The notes: a model not told the origin generated them from the letters alone. Shown: positions 26,867 to 35,803, counted from the first letter of the stretch. The stretch: 41,168 nucleotides of DNA from Lachnospiraceae bacterium (GCA_015057435.1 SVEJ01000026.1:1-41168); one strand, 5' to 3'. Numbers and translations are program-made.

Positions 26867-28636
26867 GTGAGCGAAAAAGGAAAGTCAAAGAAAAATAAGA
26901 CAAGTGAACTTAAGAAAAAGGGAATTAGAAGAAAGATACAAGATAGAAAAAAAACAACACAGCAAATGCACATTGTGAAAAAGCCTATTTTTAAACGTAT
27001 ACTCGCTAAGTACATGGTAGTCGGATTATGCATGGCAATCTTGATTGGATGTGTAGGAACAATAACAGCGGTATCGTATTATCGTGATGTTGCAAAAAGG
27101 GATTTTACAATACAGACCAATGGATTAGCAGACGCTGCTATCGAAAGCTACACACAATGTCTTGAAAAAGAAAGCACAAAAGAAGATGGCATATCGGCAT
27201 GGAAAACGATCCTTCGTTGGCAATTGAACAACAGACGGATACAAGGGTATGAGGCACGTTTGTATGATGTAAAGACAAAAGAAGTATTTGTGGATCAAAA
27301 ATGTGTTGCCAATATTATTTTTAGGGAAGATATGAACAGAGAGGATCGAGGCCTACGCCATGTTTTGGAGTGTGACTGGAAGGAAATGGAGGAGGCAATT
27401 CTTGATTATAATCAATGGTATGAAGAGCATGGAATGACAGAAGAAGCGTTGTACATGGATCCTTCTCCGTACTTGGATGTAAAGGATGTCTATATAAAAG
27501 CGGGCACATTTGTTCCGGGGCGTATGCAGATGGTGATCAATGACGAAAATGGTGGTGAAGAGGTATTAAAGGAATATGACTATACGCCGAAGGATACAAC
27601 AGGATATCGACACTTTGAAATGGAAGAAAATGAGAACTACGGTATGTTAGGTCCCATTTGGTTTTTGGATCCGGACGAGGATGTACGTTGTGAATTGATA
27701 GAAACATATTTGAAAGCAGATGGTACCTATCCTGATATGGATTCTCTCTGGGAGACGAGTTATTATTCAGATAATTGTTATACTTTTTGGGGGATGAAAA
27801 GTGTTTTTAGTGAGATTGTCACAATTGAAGATGGAACAGAATATCTGCTTGTTGTAGGAGCAGATATCAATCTCTGGAAAAGTTATAAGGGATGGGTGAT
27901 ATCTGCATACATTATACTTTTGATTCTTTCTATTCTTATAACGACGGTGATTGCTTATCGCACATATATGAAACGATTGAACCATTATCAGTTGGATACT
28001 TATCGAAGAGAAACGACCAATGCAATGGCACATGATCTAAAGACGCCATTAATGGCAATCTCCGGATATGCGGAAAATCTTCGCAATAATGTGCATACAG
28101 AGAAGAAAGACTATTATGCTGATTTGATTGTGGATCATGTGGCATATATGAATGGTATGGTGGAAAATATTTTGGAGCTTGCAAAAGTGGAAAACATCGG
28201 TCAGGTGACAGAAAAAGAAAATTTGGATTTGGCAACACAGACGCAGAAGATTTTGAAAAAGTATGAGATATTAACCACAGATAAAAACTTATGGATTCAT
28301 GTAGAAGGTGCTTGTGAGATAGAAGCGGATCCGATACGTATGGAACAAGCGATAGAAAATCTGATTGGCAATGCAATCAAATATGCACCGACAGATACAG
28401 AGATAGATATCAAGATAGATAAGAATTTCTACGAGATTCGAAATCGTCTGGAGGGTGAATTAGAAACACCGGTGGAAGAACTTTGGAAACCTTTTGTGAA
28501 AGGTGATAATAGCCGTAATGAACAAAGGGGGACAGGAATAGGTCTTACGATTGTAAAGAACATTGTCAATGTACATGGGTTTGAACTCAGCCTGCAGTGC
28601 GAAGAGCAGGAGTTTGTGGCAAAGATCGAATTTTAG
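26867..28636 (+). CDS. Sensor histidine kinase (pair with preceding regulator)
   Basis: A 589-aa kinase. A very basic N-terminal stretch (about 1-40, Lys/Arg-rich) precedes the first helix (about 47-70). An outside domain of about 280 residues rich in Asp, Glu and Tyr follows, without a family I can name. The second helix is at about 346-366. The HisKA helix has His389 in AMAHDLKTPLMA and the ATPase domain has LIGNAIKYAPT, FVKGDNSR and GTGIGLTIVKNI. No HAMP domain is evident. GTG 26867 has GGAGG 7 nt before it. A terminator follows at 28669, so the RR-HK pair is a closed operon. Confidence 0.93.
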   Translation: MSEKGKSKKNKTSELKKKGIRRKIQDRKKTTQQMHIVKKPIFKRILAKYMVVGLCMAILIGCVGTITAVSYYRDVAKRDFTIQTNGLADAAIESYTQCLEKESTKEDGISAWKTILRWQLNNRRIQGYEARLYDVKTKEVFVDQKCVANIIFREDMNREDRGLRHVLECDWKEMEEAILDYNQWYEEHGMTEEALYMDPSPYLDVKDVYIKAGTFVPGRMQMVINDENGGEEVLKEYDYTPKDTTGYRHFEMEENENYGMLGPIWFLDPDEDVRCELIETYLKADGTYPDMDSLWETSYYSDNCYTFWGMKSVFSEIVTIEDGTEYLLVVGADINLWKSYKGWVISAYIILLILSILITTVIAYRTYMKRLNHYQLDTYRRETTNAMAHDLKTPLMAISGYAENLRNNVHTEKKDYYADLIVDHVAYMNGMVENILELAKVENIGQVTEKENLDLATQTQKILKKYEILTTDKNLWIHVEGACEIEADPIRMEQAIENLIGNAIKYAPTDTEIDIKIDKNFYEIRNRLEGELETPVEELWKPFVKGDNSRNEQRGTGIGLTIVKNIVNVHGFELSLQCEEQEFVAKIEF

Positions 28637-28668
28637 ATGGGAACAGGTTTTATATATAGAGTATTTCA

Positions 28669-28706
28669 ATGTGCAGATTTTTGTTGAAATCTGCACATTG
28701 TTTGTT
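28669..28706 (+). terminator. Rho-independent terminator, 12-bp stem
   Basis: Bases 28669-28680 (ATGTGCAGATTT) pair perfectly with 28687-28698 around TTGTTG and are followed by TGTTTGTT. Confidence 0.88.
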
Positions 28707-28711
28707 ACAAT
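28684..28711 (+). promoter_or_regulatory. Possible promoter of the solitary kinase gene
   Basis: TTGAAA (28684-28689), a 16-bp spacer and TACAAT (28706-28711), placed inside the 3' arm of the preceding terminator and 33 bp before the kinase start. This implies independent expression of the kinase gene. Confidence 0.5.
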
Positions 28712-28743
28712 AGATGCAGATAAGAGAAGGAGAACTTCGCAAG

Positions 28744-30057
28744 ATGAAAAAAATGAACCGGCTTTTGTTTTTTATTATCCTTTTGTTTGGAATGCTTTTC
28801 TGTGTGGGTAATATTTACCTTGCTAAGACAACGTTTCGAGAAGAGGGAAGAATAGACAAAGTATCTGTGAATCGAATAGAGAAAGCTTTGCAGCAATATG
28901 AAAAAGATTACGGAACAGCTCCGAAAGATCTTGCGCAATTAGAAGCTGCTTTTGGAGCAGTATATGACGGAATTGAAAGTATATCTTTTGTCTCTGCGGA
29001 TGCGACATCGCAAGCATTATCAGATTTTTTTAATGCGGATTTGCGTGATGATAGCGATTATAAGATGATTGCGACGGAAAGGTTTTATTATGCGGTGGAG
29101 TATCGTGTGAATGCAGGAGATAACCGTCAGATTATCATCTTGTTTAATATTTTGGCGGTATTTGCATTTTTCTGCGTTTTGGCATTTTGGTTTTATATGC
29201 GCAACAAGGTTTTGAAACCATTTTATCAACTATCAGAGGTACCATTCGAACTATCCAAAGGTAATTTGTCAATTCCGTTGCAGGAGAACAAAGATAAACT
29301 ATTCGGCCGTTTTATATGGGGAATGGATCTGCTTCGTGAGAACTTAGAAGAGAATCGGACGAAAGAATTGGAATTGCAGTGGGAAAAGAAAATGTTACTT
29401 TTGTCGCTTTCTCACGATATCAAGACGCCGCTTAGTGCGATTAAGTTGTATGCGAAGGCCTTAAGTCGTAATCTTTATAAAGAAGAGGCAAAGAAATTAG
29501 AGATTGCCGGCAATATTGATGAGAAGGTAGATGAGATTGAGGGCTATATTTCCGATATTGTGAAGGCTTCTAGTGAGGACTTTTTGCACTTTGAAGTTGA
29601 AAACGGAGAGTTTTACATCAAGGATGTGTTAGAACAGATTCGGGAATATTATGAAGATAAAATGCAGCTTAACCAGATTGCATTTGATATGGCAGACTAC
29701 AGAAATTGTCTGGTGTATGGCGATCAGGACCGCTTTGTCGAAGTGTTGCAAAACATTATAGAAAATGCGATTAAGTATGGTGATGGAAAACATATCTGGC
29801 TAGAGATGGTAAGAGAGGAAGAGGAATTTATAATTCGTATCTTTAATACCGGATGCCGGTTAGAAGATAAGGAGTTACCACATGTTTTTGACAGTTTTTT
29901 CCGAGGTAGTAATGTAGAAAAGAAGCCGGGAAGCGGTCTCGGATTGTATATATGCAGACAGCTGATGCATTTGATGGAGGGAGAGATTACCGCAGCTGTC
30001 ACTACGAAGGATGAGGATTGTATTATGATGGTACAGGTGGCAGTACGGTTGGCATAG
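28744..30057 (+). CDS. Sensor histidine kinase without adjacent regulator
   Basis: A kinase of 437 aa with two helices (about 6-26 and 129-151) around an outside domain of about 100 residues with YEKDYGTAPKDLAQLEAAFG. After the HAMP-like linker (LKPFYQLSEVPFELSKGNLSIPL) comes the HisKA helix with His224 in SLSHDIKTPLSA. The ATPase domain carries IIENAIKYGDGK and GSGLGLYICRQL, all intact. Start ATG 28744 lies 9-11 nt behind AAGGAG; in-frame ATG 28714 lies before that site and is less likely. There is no response regulator next to it; the one at 25389 is the likely partner across the inserted RR-HK pair. Confidence 0.92.
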   Translation: MKKMNRLLFFIILLFGMLFCVGNIYLAKTTFREEGRIDKVSVNRIEKALQQYEKDYGTAPKDLAQLEAAFGAVYDGIESISFVSADATSQALSDFFNADLRDDSDYKMIATERFYYAVEYRVNAGDNRQIIILFNILAVFAFFCVLAFWFYMRNKVLKPFYQLSEVPFELSKGNLSIPLQENKDKLFGRFIWGMDLLRENLEENRTKELELQWEKKMLLLSLSHDIKTPLSAIKLYAKALSRNLYKEEAKKLEIAGNIDEKVDEIEGYISDIVKASSEDFLHFEVENGEFYIKDVLEQIREYYEDKMQLNQIAFDMADYRNCLVYGDQDRFVEVLQNIIENAIKYGDGKHIWLEMVREEEEFIIRIFNTGCRLEDKELPHVFDSFFRGSNVEKKPGSGLGLYICRQLMHLMEGEITAAVTTKDEDCIMMVQVAVRLA

Positions 30058-30063
30058 ACCGGA

Positions 30064-30092
30064 TTGTCACCTTGCTTTCTATGTGATATATT
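30064..30092 (+). promoter_or_regulatory. Probable promoter of the zinc-ribbon membrane protein gene
   Basis: TTGTCA (30064-30069), a 17-bp spacer and TATATT (30087-30092), 42 bp before the start codon. Confidence 0.6.
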
Positions 30093-30133
30093 TATGTGTA
30101 TTATTTTGTGACAAGAATATGGGAGGATAGGCG

Positions 30134-31879
30134 ATGGAACGAATTAAGCGTGATATGTCAGATATGGTGAGTGCATTTCCTGACTATTACAGTAGCTATT
30201 TCAACGATAAAGAAGATGATACGAAGTTAATGCAGGTTGTGACACAGCCTTTTTGGCAGAGTATGCGATTGAGCAAGAAGCGTCTCGACAGTAAGGAAAT
30301 TACAATGGATTTGGATATTACGGAAGATACATCGAAATCTATATTTGATTATTCAATCTTTGATGTGAATAGGGATGCTAACCATGTGGTGGGAACAAGT
30401 GTCCGTAATCTGCAGGTGAAACGTATCTTTCGAAAGGGCGAAAAAAAGCTTTATTCAAAGACGGAATCAGAAGTTGGCGTAACATCTATGATGCAATCGG
30501 ATGTCGGAGCAGGAAAAGTGGCATGTCCGAATTGTGGTTTTATAGGTACAGTAGAGAGCTTTATTGATGGATGTGATGCGTGTGGTTCTAAGTTTGAAGT
30601 GCGTGATTTTGCAACAAAAGTGTCCGGTTTTGCATTGGAAGAAAATGCAGGAAAGAATCTGTCAAAAACCAGCAAACAGACTTTTTTGGGCTTAGGTATT
30701 CTGATTGGTTTGTTAGTTGTGGGAGGAATTCTTGGGCTTTTGATTGGAATTATGAGTATGCAAAATGCGACGACACACCCGTTTGCATGGATTTCGGTTA
30801 TGGCATTTCCGGTTGCACTTGAAGTTGTTCCTGTTTGTTTTTTCTTTATTGTTTCACTTCCTATCGTGTATTTCATTTTGAGAGGTAAGTGGATTAAGAA
30901 TTATGAGAATCGATATGAAAACGAGGAGATTGTAAAGCATATTGTACCTGCATTTTCTGCAGAGGATTTCTGTCAGAATCTCGAGTATAAGCTTCGCAAT
31001 ATTCATATGGCCGGTTGTGTGGAGGAAGTACAATCTTTTGCCGAATGTTCCCTTAATCAAGTAGTGGAAGGATACCAGAATGTGGTCGAGTGTAATGTCG
31101 GCCATGTGAAGTTTGTAAATGCTGTCAAAACAATTGGCGGATATGTGATAGATGCTGAAGTTTTGATGAAACTCGCTATCTATAACGGACGGCGTATTCG
31201 GGTACAACATGAGAAGCTGCTGTTAAAGGTGAGCGGCAGTGACGAGGTGGTTTTAAAAAAATCCGCAGCGCTTCGAGAATATAAATGTGATAATTGTAAT
31301 AGCAGCATAGATATCTTAGAAGGTAGTACCTGTCGATATTGTGGTACTGCGTTTGATTATTCTCGTTATGGTTGGATGATAAAGAATTATCAGACGCAAG
31401 AAAAGCCACGCAATATATACCGACAAATCAGAATCAAACTGGTACTTGGCTACATATTAGCGCTTATATTGTGTGTCTTTGTTAAGGGACAAGAAGAGAA
31501 TTCTATTATCTTCTTGTTAAAAGAGGTTAATGAATCTTACACCGCAGCAAGTCGTGTCAGTGATGAGGTTCAGGTCATATGTGAAAATGCAGTCATCTCT
31601 ATAGATGGACAGCGTGTTGCCGACAATCATACGGAAAAGTATTATGAGATGGAATTAGAGTATCCTACATCTGATGTAGATGCGCTAACAAAAGTGTGTT
31701 TTAAAGAGATGGAAAATAGAGGATACGTCTTTATGGAACAAAAAGATGATTCCTATGCATTCTGCCGTGAAGGTCAGGGCGAGGATGTGGATATCAGTAT
31801 TGTAATTACCAAATATAAAGACAGAATAAAAGTTTCTTTCTATCCTATGATGGATATTAATTATCACTATGAGTCATAG
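30134..31879 (+). CDS. Zinc-ribbon membrane protein, possibly with Tim44-like domain
   Basis: A 581-aa protein of unknown function. The N-terminal 125 residues are soluble. Ribbon 1 is CPNC (131-134) with CDAC (147-150). Two or three helices follow (about 182-206 and 220-255). A soluble domain (about 270-370) with PAFSAEDFCQNLEYKLRNIH and DAEVLMKLAIYNGRRIRV looks like a Tim44-type fold. Ribbon 2 is CDNC (385-388) with CRYC (400-403), then a helix (about 438-455) and an outside C-terminal domain. Zinc-ribbon plus Tim44-like proteins occur in Firmicutes but their function is not established. GGGAGGATAGGCG lies before ATG 30134. It stands alone with its own promoter and converges with the LacI gene 9 bp away. 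Confidence 0.7.
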   Translation: MERIKRDMSDMVSAFPDYYSSYFNDKEDDTKLMQVVTQPFWQSMRLSKKRLDSKEITMDLDITEDTSKSIFDYSIFDVNRDANHVVGTSVRNLQVKRIFRKGEKKLYSKTESEVGVTSMMQSDVGAGKVACPNCGFIGTVESFIDGCDACGSKFEVRDFATKVSGFALEENAGKNLSKTSKQTFLGLGILIGLLVVGGILGLLIGIMSMQNATTHPFAWISVMAFPVALEVVPVCFFFIVSLPIVYFILRGKWIKNYENRYENEEIVKHIVPAFSAEDFCQNLEYKLRNIHMAGCVEEVQSFAECSLNQVVEGYQNVVECNVGHVKFVNAVKTIGGYVIDAEVLMKLAIYNGRRIRVQHEKLLLKVSGSDEVVLKKSAALREYKCDNCNSSIDILEGSTCRYCGTAFDYSRYGWMIKNYQTQEKPRNIYRQIRIKLVLGYILALILCVFVKGQEENSIIFLLKEVNESYTAASRVSDEVQVICENAVISIDGQRVADNHTEKYYEMELEYPTSDVDALTKVCFKEMENRGYVFMEQKDDSYAFCREGQGEDVDISIVITKYKDRIKVSFYPMMDINYHYES

Positions 31880-31888
31880 TTCGCTGTT

Positions 31889-32956
31889 TTATAGATGGTA
31901 ACAACTTTCTCGCTCAATTAATCTGCAAGGGAGCTCTAACCTTACATGTTCTGTGTGATGCTTATTTTTTCGATCAAGCAATAAAGTTAACGCTAGATGA
32001 CTCATCTCCTTCTTTGGAATATCGATGGTGGTGAGCATCGGCGTCGAATTTTGGGATGCCTCTATATTATCAATTGAGATAATTGCAGGGAGGTATCCTT
32101 TTTTCTTGTGTTCTTTTAATGCTTTTAGTACACCGAGTGCAGTGCTGTCATTGGCACAAAAAATCGCACTCGGTCGTTCTTCTTGCTTTAAAATTGTGAG
32201 CATAGCCTGATATCCCTCCTTGGCCGTCTGTTTCGTTGGATGGACATTGGTATGGGAGAGAGGAAGCTTGTGGTTTAACAGTGTCTGGTAATATCCGATA
32301 TAACGGGCTTCGTAAGTACAGTCACCAATGTATGCAATGTTGCGATGCCCAAGTGTTATAAGATAATTAACAGCTTTTTCTGCAGCAGTAACACCGTTAC
32401 AAATCACTTCGTCATAAGCGTAATCTGTTGGATTTCTATCAATACCTGCAATGTATGCGTATCGTTTTTTGAGAATTGGTATAAGTTTGGAAGGACATTT
32501 GCCAAGAATCATAAGTCCGGTGTTTTCCTTAATGGTTATAGTGGAGGTTCCTGTCTTGCTTGAATTACCTGTATTTTTAAATGGAATAAATGAGGAATCG
32601 TCCGTTTGACTATCCAGATTCAAGATATCTACTGCGTGGAGAATTTCACCAAGCACGCATCCGTTTTTTAACAAGTCATCTTTCACATATTGAAATAATT
32701 CTTTAAAGAAAAGATCCTGGTCCATCGAGTCAAAACGCGTCAAGAAAATATCGACGATGAAAGGAGTTTTTTCGGATGTGCATCCAAGACGCAGTTCACG
32801 TGCCACTTTGTTTGGTACATATTGTATGGAGGAAGCTGCTGCCCATATCTTTTCTTCTAACCCCGTTGCGTTACAGCGATGTTCCGGATGATTTAAAACT
32901 CTTGATACGGTGGAAACAGAAGTTCCCGTCAATTCGGCAATTTTCTTTAAAGACAT
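31889..32956 (-). CDS. LacI-family transcriptional regulator
   Basis: A 355-aa LacI/GalR regulator. The HTH is MSLKKIAELTGTSVSTVSRVLN (residues 1-22), followed by the hinge helix YVPNKVARELR that inserts into the minor groove. The periplasmic-binding-like core (about 65-355) has the conserved IAYIGD, FCANDSTALGVLKAL and the effector cleft pattern. It is the form with a variable insert near residue 110-145. AAGGAGG lies 8 nt before the ATG at 32956. The gene is divergent from an Ssu-type transporter. Identical operators flank the intergenic region, so it most likely controls both itself and the transporter. The ligand, usually a sugar in this family, is unknown. Confidence 0.94.
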   Translation of the reverse strand: MSLKKIAELTGTSVSTVSRVLNHPEHRCNATGLEEKIWAAASSIQYVPNKVARELRLGCTSEKTPFIVDIFLTRFDSMDQDLFFKELFQYVKDDLLKNGCVLGEILHAVDILNLDSQTDDSSFIPFKNTGNSSKTGTSTITIKENTGLMILGKCPSKLIPILKKRYAYIAGIDRNPTDYAYDEVICNGVTAAEKAVNYLITLGHRNIAYIGDCTYEARYIGYYQTLLNHKLPLSHTNVHPTKQTAKEGYQAMLTILKQEERPSAIFCANDSTALGVLKALKEHKKKGYLPAIISIDNIEASQNSTPMLTTIDIPKKEMSHLALTLLLDRKNKHHTEHVRLELPCRLIERESCYHL

Positions 32957-32969
32957 GATAAAACCTCCT

Positions 32970-32983
32970 TGAAAACGTTTGCA
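32970..32983. promoter_or_regulatory. LacI-type operator 1
   Basis: TGAAAACGTTTGCA, centred on the ACGT core expected for LacI/GalR/CcpA-type operators, 14 bp before the LacI gene start. The same 14 bases recur at 33059. Confidence 0.7.
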
Positions 32984-33020
32984 ATAAATGTTGTCGGCTA
33001 GTTCCGAGTAGATAATGTTG

Positions 33021-33032
33021 TTTTCATGAAAA
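33021..33032. promoter_or_regulatory. 12-bp palindrome between the two operators
   Basis: TTTTCATGAAAA is a perfect palindrome midway between the LacI-type operators. Its meaning is unknown; a second regulator is possible. Confidence 0.3.
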
Positions 33033-33058
33033 TATCATATTTATAGTGAAATTGCAAG

Positions 33059-33072
33059 TGAAAACGTTTGCA
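33059..33072. promoter_or_regulatory. LacI-type operator 2
   Basis: TGAAAACGTTTGCA again, identical in all 14 bases and orientation to operator 1, 89 bp away, which would allow a repression loop. It lies about 110 bp before the transporter genes. A promoter for those genes could not be placed with confidence. Confidence 0.7.
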
Positions 33073-33182
33073 TATATTTCTGTTTGGATGGAAAAGGTAA
33101 CATTGTAAACTGAGGATGAGAGATAAAAACAAGAAAAAGAGAAATACTAGTTTTAAAAAAGATAAAACAGGAGGAAATTAGT

Positions 33183-34154
33183 GTGAAAATGAAGAAACTA
33201 TTAACAATTGGTGTTTTAACACTGGCGACAATCGGACTATCCGGTTGTGGCAACAACAAAAATGACATGGAAATAAATATCGGATATTTTAATAATGTTA
33301 CGCATGCTCAGGCGTTGGTGATGAAAGCAGAGAAAACATTGGAAACAGAGCTTGGTGAAGGGGTTAGCGTCAATTGGACAGCATTTAATGCAGGACCGGC
33401 GGAAGTGGAAGCACTGTTTGCAGAGGATATTGATATCGGATACATTGGTCCTGTTCCGGCAGTTAGTGCCAATACAAAGTCCAATGGAGATGTGGTAATT
33501 CTAACAGGAGCCACCAAGGGTGGTGCGGTTATGGTGAAGCGTGCAGGAACTGAGATTAATGACGTTAAGGATTTGGATGGTAAAACAGTAGCGATTCCGC
33601 AGATTGGTAACACCCAACATCTGAGTCTTCTTCATTTATTAGATGAAAATGAGTTAGAACCGGTGACAGATGGAGGAACCGTAAACATTACAGCAGTGGC
33701 AAATGCGGATGTTGCCAATATGATGGACAGAGGAGATATTGACGCTGCATTAGTACCTGAACCATGGGGCGCAACCTTAGAAGAAAAAGGTGCAGAAATT
33801 GTGTTGAATTATGATGAAATCTACATGCAGGGACAGTATGATGTTGCGGTTGTTGTTGTGAGAAAGGAATTCATGGAGGAGCATCCTGACTATGTGGAAG
33901 CATTTTTGAAGGCGCATGAGGCGGTAACAGTGAAGATTGTGGAAGAACAGGAAAAATGCTTGCAGATTATGAATGCGGAATTACAGAGTGCAACGGGCAA
34001 ATCCTTAAGTGACAGTATTATCAAAAAGGCATTTGAGCGAATTGTTGTAGACACTGCTTTGAATAAGCCTTCTATTATGGGCTTTGCAGAAATTAGTGAA
34101 GATGAAGAGTTTATTGATGAAGAGCCGAAGGAAGCTAATTTGTTCGGGAAGTAA
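33183..34154 (+). CDS. ABC transporter substrate-binding lipoprotein, SsuA/TauA/NitT family
   Basis: A 323-aa solute-binding lipoprotein. The lipobox is LSGC with Cys22, so it is anchored on the outer face of the membrane. The body has the NMT1/SsuA-like pattern: INIGYFNNVTHAQALVMKAE, ALFAEDIDIGYIGPVPAV, KTVAIPQIGNTQHLSLLHLL, ANMMDRGDIDAALVPEPWG. This family binds aliphatic sulfonates, taurine, nitrate, thiamine precursors and other small anions; the substrate here cannot be read from the sequence. GTG 33183 has AGGAGG 8 nt before it. The ATPase and permease genes follow on the same strand. Confidence 0.92.
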   Translation: MKMKKLLTIGVLTLATIGLSGCGNNKNDMEINIGYFNNVTHAQALVMKAEKTLETELGEGVSVNWTAFNAGPAEVEALFAEDIDIGYIGPVPAVSANTKSNGDVVILTGATKGGAVMVKRAGTEINDVKDLDGKTVAIPQIGNTQHLSLLHLLDENELEPVTDGGTVNITAVANADVANMMDRGDIDAALVPEPWGATLEEKGAEIVLNYDEIYMQGQYDVAVVVVRKEFMEEHPDYVEAFLKAHEAVTVKIVEEQEKCLQIMNAELQSATGKSLSDSIIKKAFERIVVDTALNKPSIMGFAEISEDEEFIDEEPKEANLFGK

Positions 34155-34232
34155 CAGCATTGTAGAAACGTGATTCACGATAACGCAGACGATAGAGCTT
34201 GTTGCAAATTGGAATGAAAAATGGAGGATAAC

Positions 34233-34970
34233 ATGGCGTTAGAAATTAAGAAGCTTAGTAAGCATTTTGATAACAGTGAAGAAGCAACTTTGAATGAGAT
34301 TGACTTGGAAATCAAAAGTGGAGAGTTTGTTTGTCTTGTCGGGGCATCCGGTTGCGGTAAGAGTACATTGTTAAATCTTGTAGCAGGGCTGATATCTCCG
34401 ACAAATGGTGAAATAGTATTGGATGGGGAACGCATTACCGGTCCCGGTGCAGACCGTACGGTTATGTTTCAGGAGCACGGACTTTATCCTTGGTTAAATG
34501 TCATTGACAACGTGAAGTTTGGTCTTAAAATGGCGAAGCGTCCAAAGGAAGAACAGGAGGAAGTTGCACTTCATTACCTGGAGATGGTTGGCCTTTTGGA
34601 TTATAAGGACTACCCGATTCATCAGATATCCGGTGGGATGAAGCAAAGGGTTGCGCTAGCGAGAGCACTTACTATGGATTCTAAGATGTTGCTTATGGAT
34701 GAACCATTTTCTGCGTTGGATAAACAGACATCTAATCGTCTTCGCGAGGAGTTGCAACGAATCTGGATGGAGACGAAAAAGACAATTTTGTTTGTAACCC
34801 ACAGTGTAGAGGAAGCAGTATATCTTGGTGATCGTGTAGTGGTATTAACGCCTGGTAAGGAGATGCAGATTGTAGATATCAACTTGGAACGGCCAAGACA
34901 TGTACATGCTCCGGAATTTGTTGATTTGCGACATGAAATACTAGACTATATCAAGGGGGTGGAGAAATAA
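34233..34970 (+). CDS. ABC transporter ATPase, SsuB/TauB type
   Basis: The 245-aa motor of the importer. It has Walker A GASGCGKST (about 35-43), the Q-loop VMFQEHGLYPWLNVIDNVKFGL, signature ISGGMKQRVALARAL, Walker B MLLMDEPFSALD and switch VTHSVEEAVYLGD. The PWLNVIDNV stretch is typical of SsuB/TauB/NrtD proteins. Start chosen is ATG 34233, with GGAGG five bases before; an in-frame ATG at 34221 overlaps that site. Its stop TAA shares a base with the permease ATG (TAATG). Confidence 0.95.
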   Translation: MALEIKKLSKHFDNSEEATLNEIDLEIKSGEFVCLVGASGCGKSTLLNLVAGLISPTNGEIVLDGERITGPGADRTVMFQEHGLYPWLNVIDNVKFGLKMAKRPKEEQEEVALHYLEMVGLLDYKDYPIHQISGGMKQRVALARALTMDSKMLLMDEPFSALDKQTSNRLREELQRIWMETKKTILFVTHSVEEAVYLGDRVVVLTPGKEMQIVDINLERPRHVHAPEFVDLRHEILDYIKGVEK

Positions 34971-35725
34971 TGAGTATTTTGTTGTTTGTCATTCTTTTGA
35001 TTATTCTTTGGCAAGGATTTTACTGGCTGATGGTGGATTTGTTAGAGATTTTTAAATCCTATTCTTTTCCATCCCCGTTAGGTGTTGGAGAGCGTTTGGT
35101 TGCGTTATGTAGTGACGGTTCCTTGCTGGAAGCAACCGGTCAGTCGCTACTTCGCGGCGTGGCAGGATATGCAATTGCAGTATTGATTGGTGTAGCTCTT
35201 GGATTATTGATAAATCATTTTGCTTATCTGCAAAGGAATCTAAAACCGGTTGTGCTTGGTGTGCAGACGTTGCCGAGTGTATGCTGGGTACCATTTTCTA
35301 TTCTTTGGTTTGGACTATCTACACAGGCGATTTTGTTTGTTGTAGTAATGGGTTCTGCATTTGGTATTGCGATATCGGTAGATAACGCGATTAAAAATAT
35401 TGATCCAATCTATGTAAAAGCAGCGAAAACGATGGGTGCCGGAAGAAGACAGATGTATTGGAATGTCATCTTGCCTGCAAGTCTGCCGGAATTGGTATCC
35501 GGGTTAAAACAAGGCTGGTCTTTTGCATGGCGCGCATTGATGGCAGGAGAAGTTATGACAACGTCAATTGGTCTCGGGCAGACACTGATTATGGGTCGTG
35601 ATCTTGCAGATATTAATCAGGTCATGCTTGTGATGATAGTGATTGTGGCTGTGGGAATTGTCATTGATAAGTGTATTTTTTCCGTAATCGAAAAGAGATT
35701 ATTAAAGAAACGGGGATTGTGTTAG
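34970..35725 (+). CDS. ABC transporter permease, SsuC/TauC type
   Basis: A 251-aa inner-membrane permease with about six helices. The BPD-type EAA loop is visible in VDNAIKNIDPIYVKAAKTMGAGRRQMYWNVILPASLPELVSGLKQG, and PSPLGVGERL and SLLRGVAGYAIAVLIGVALG precede it as in SsuC/TauC. It is translationally coupled to the ATPase. A terminator hairpin begins 20 bp after its stop and ends the three-gene operon. Confidence 0.94.
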   Translation: MSILLFVILLIILWQGFYWLMVDLLEIFKSYSFPSPLGVGERLVALCSDGSLLEATGQSLLRGVAGYAIAVLIGVALGLLINHFAYLQRNLKPVVLGVQTLPSVCWVPFSILWFGLSTQAILFVVVMGSAFGIAISVDNAIKNIDPIYVKAAKTMGAGRRQMYWNVILPASLPELVSGLKQGWSFAWRALMAGEVMTTSIGLGQTLIMGRDLADINQVMLVMIVIVAVGIVIDKCIFSVIEKRLLKKRGLC

Positions 35726-35745
35726 GTAAAAAAAACAGTTATTAT

Positions 35746-35777
35746 GAAAGAGGAATCCGAAAGGGTTCCTCTTTTTC
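35746..35777 (+). terminator. Rho-independent terminator of the Ssu-type operon
   Basis: GAAAGAGGAA pairs with TTCCTCTTTT, extended by CC/GG (with a T-G pair) and closed by a GAAA tetraloop; T-run at the end. Confidence 0.9.
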
Positions 35778-35803
35778 AGTATTATAAAGGTGTGGGGAGA
35801 CAG

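Noticed and set aside
35744..35803. Upstream start of the LTA-synthase-like gene at ATG 35744
   Set aside because: It would translate the terminator hairpin of the preceding operon; ATG 35804 has its own GGGGAG site and begins a normal N-terminus.
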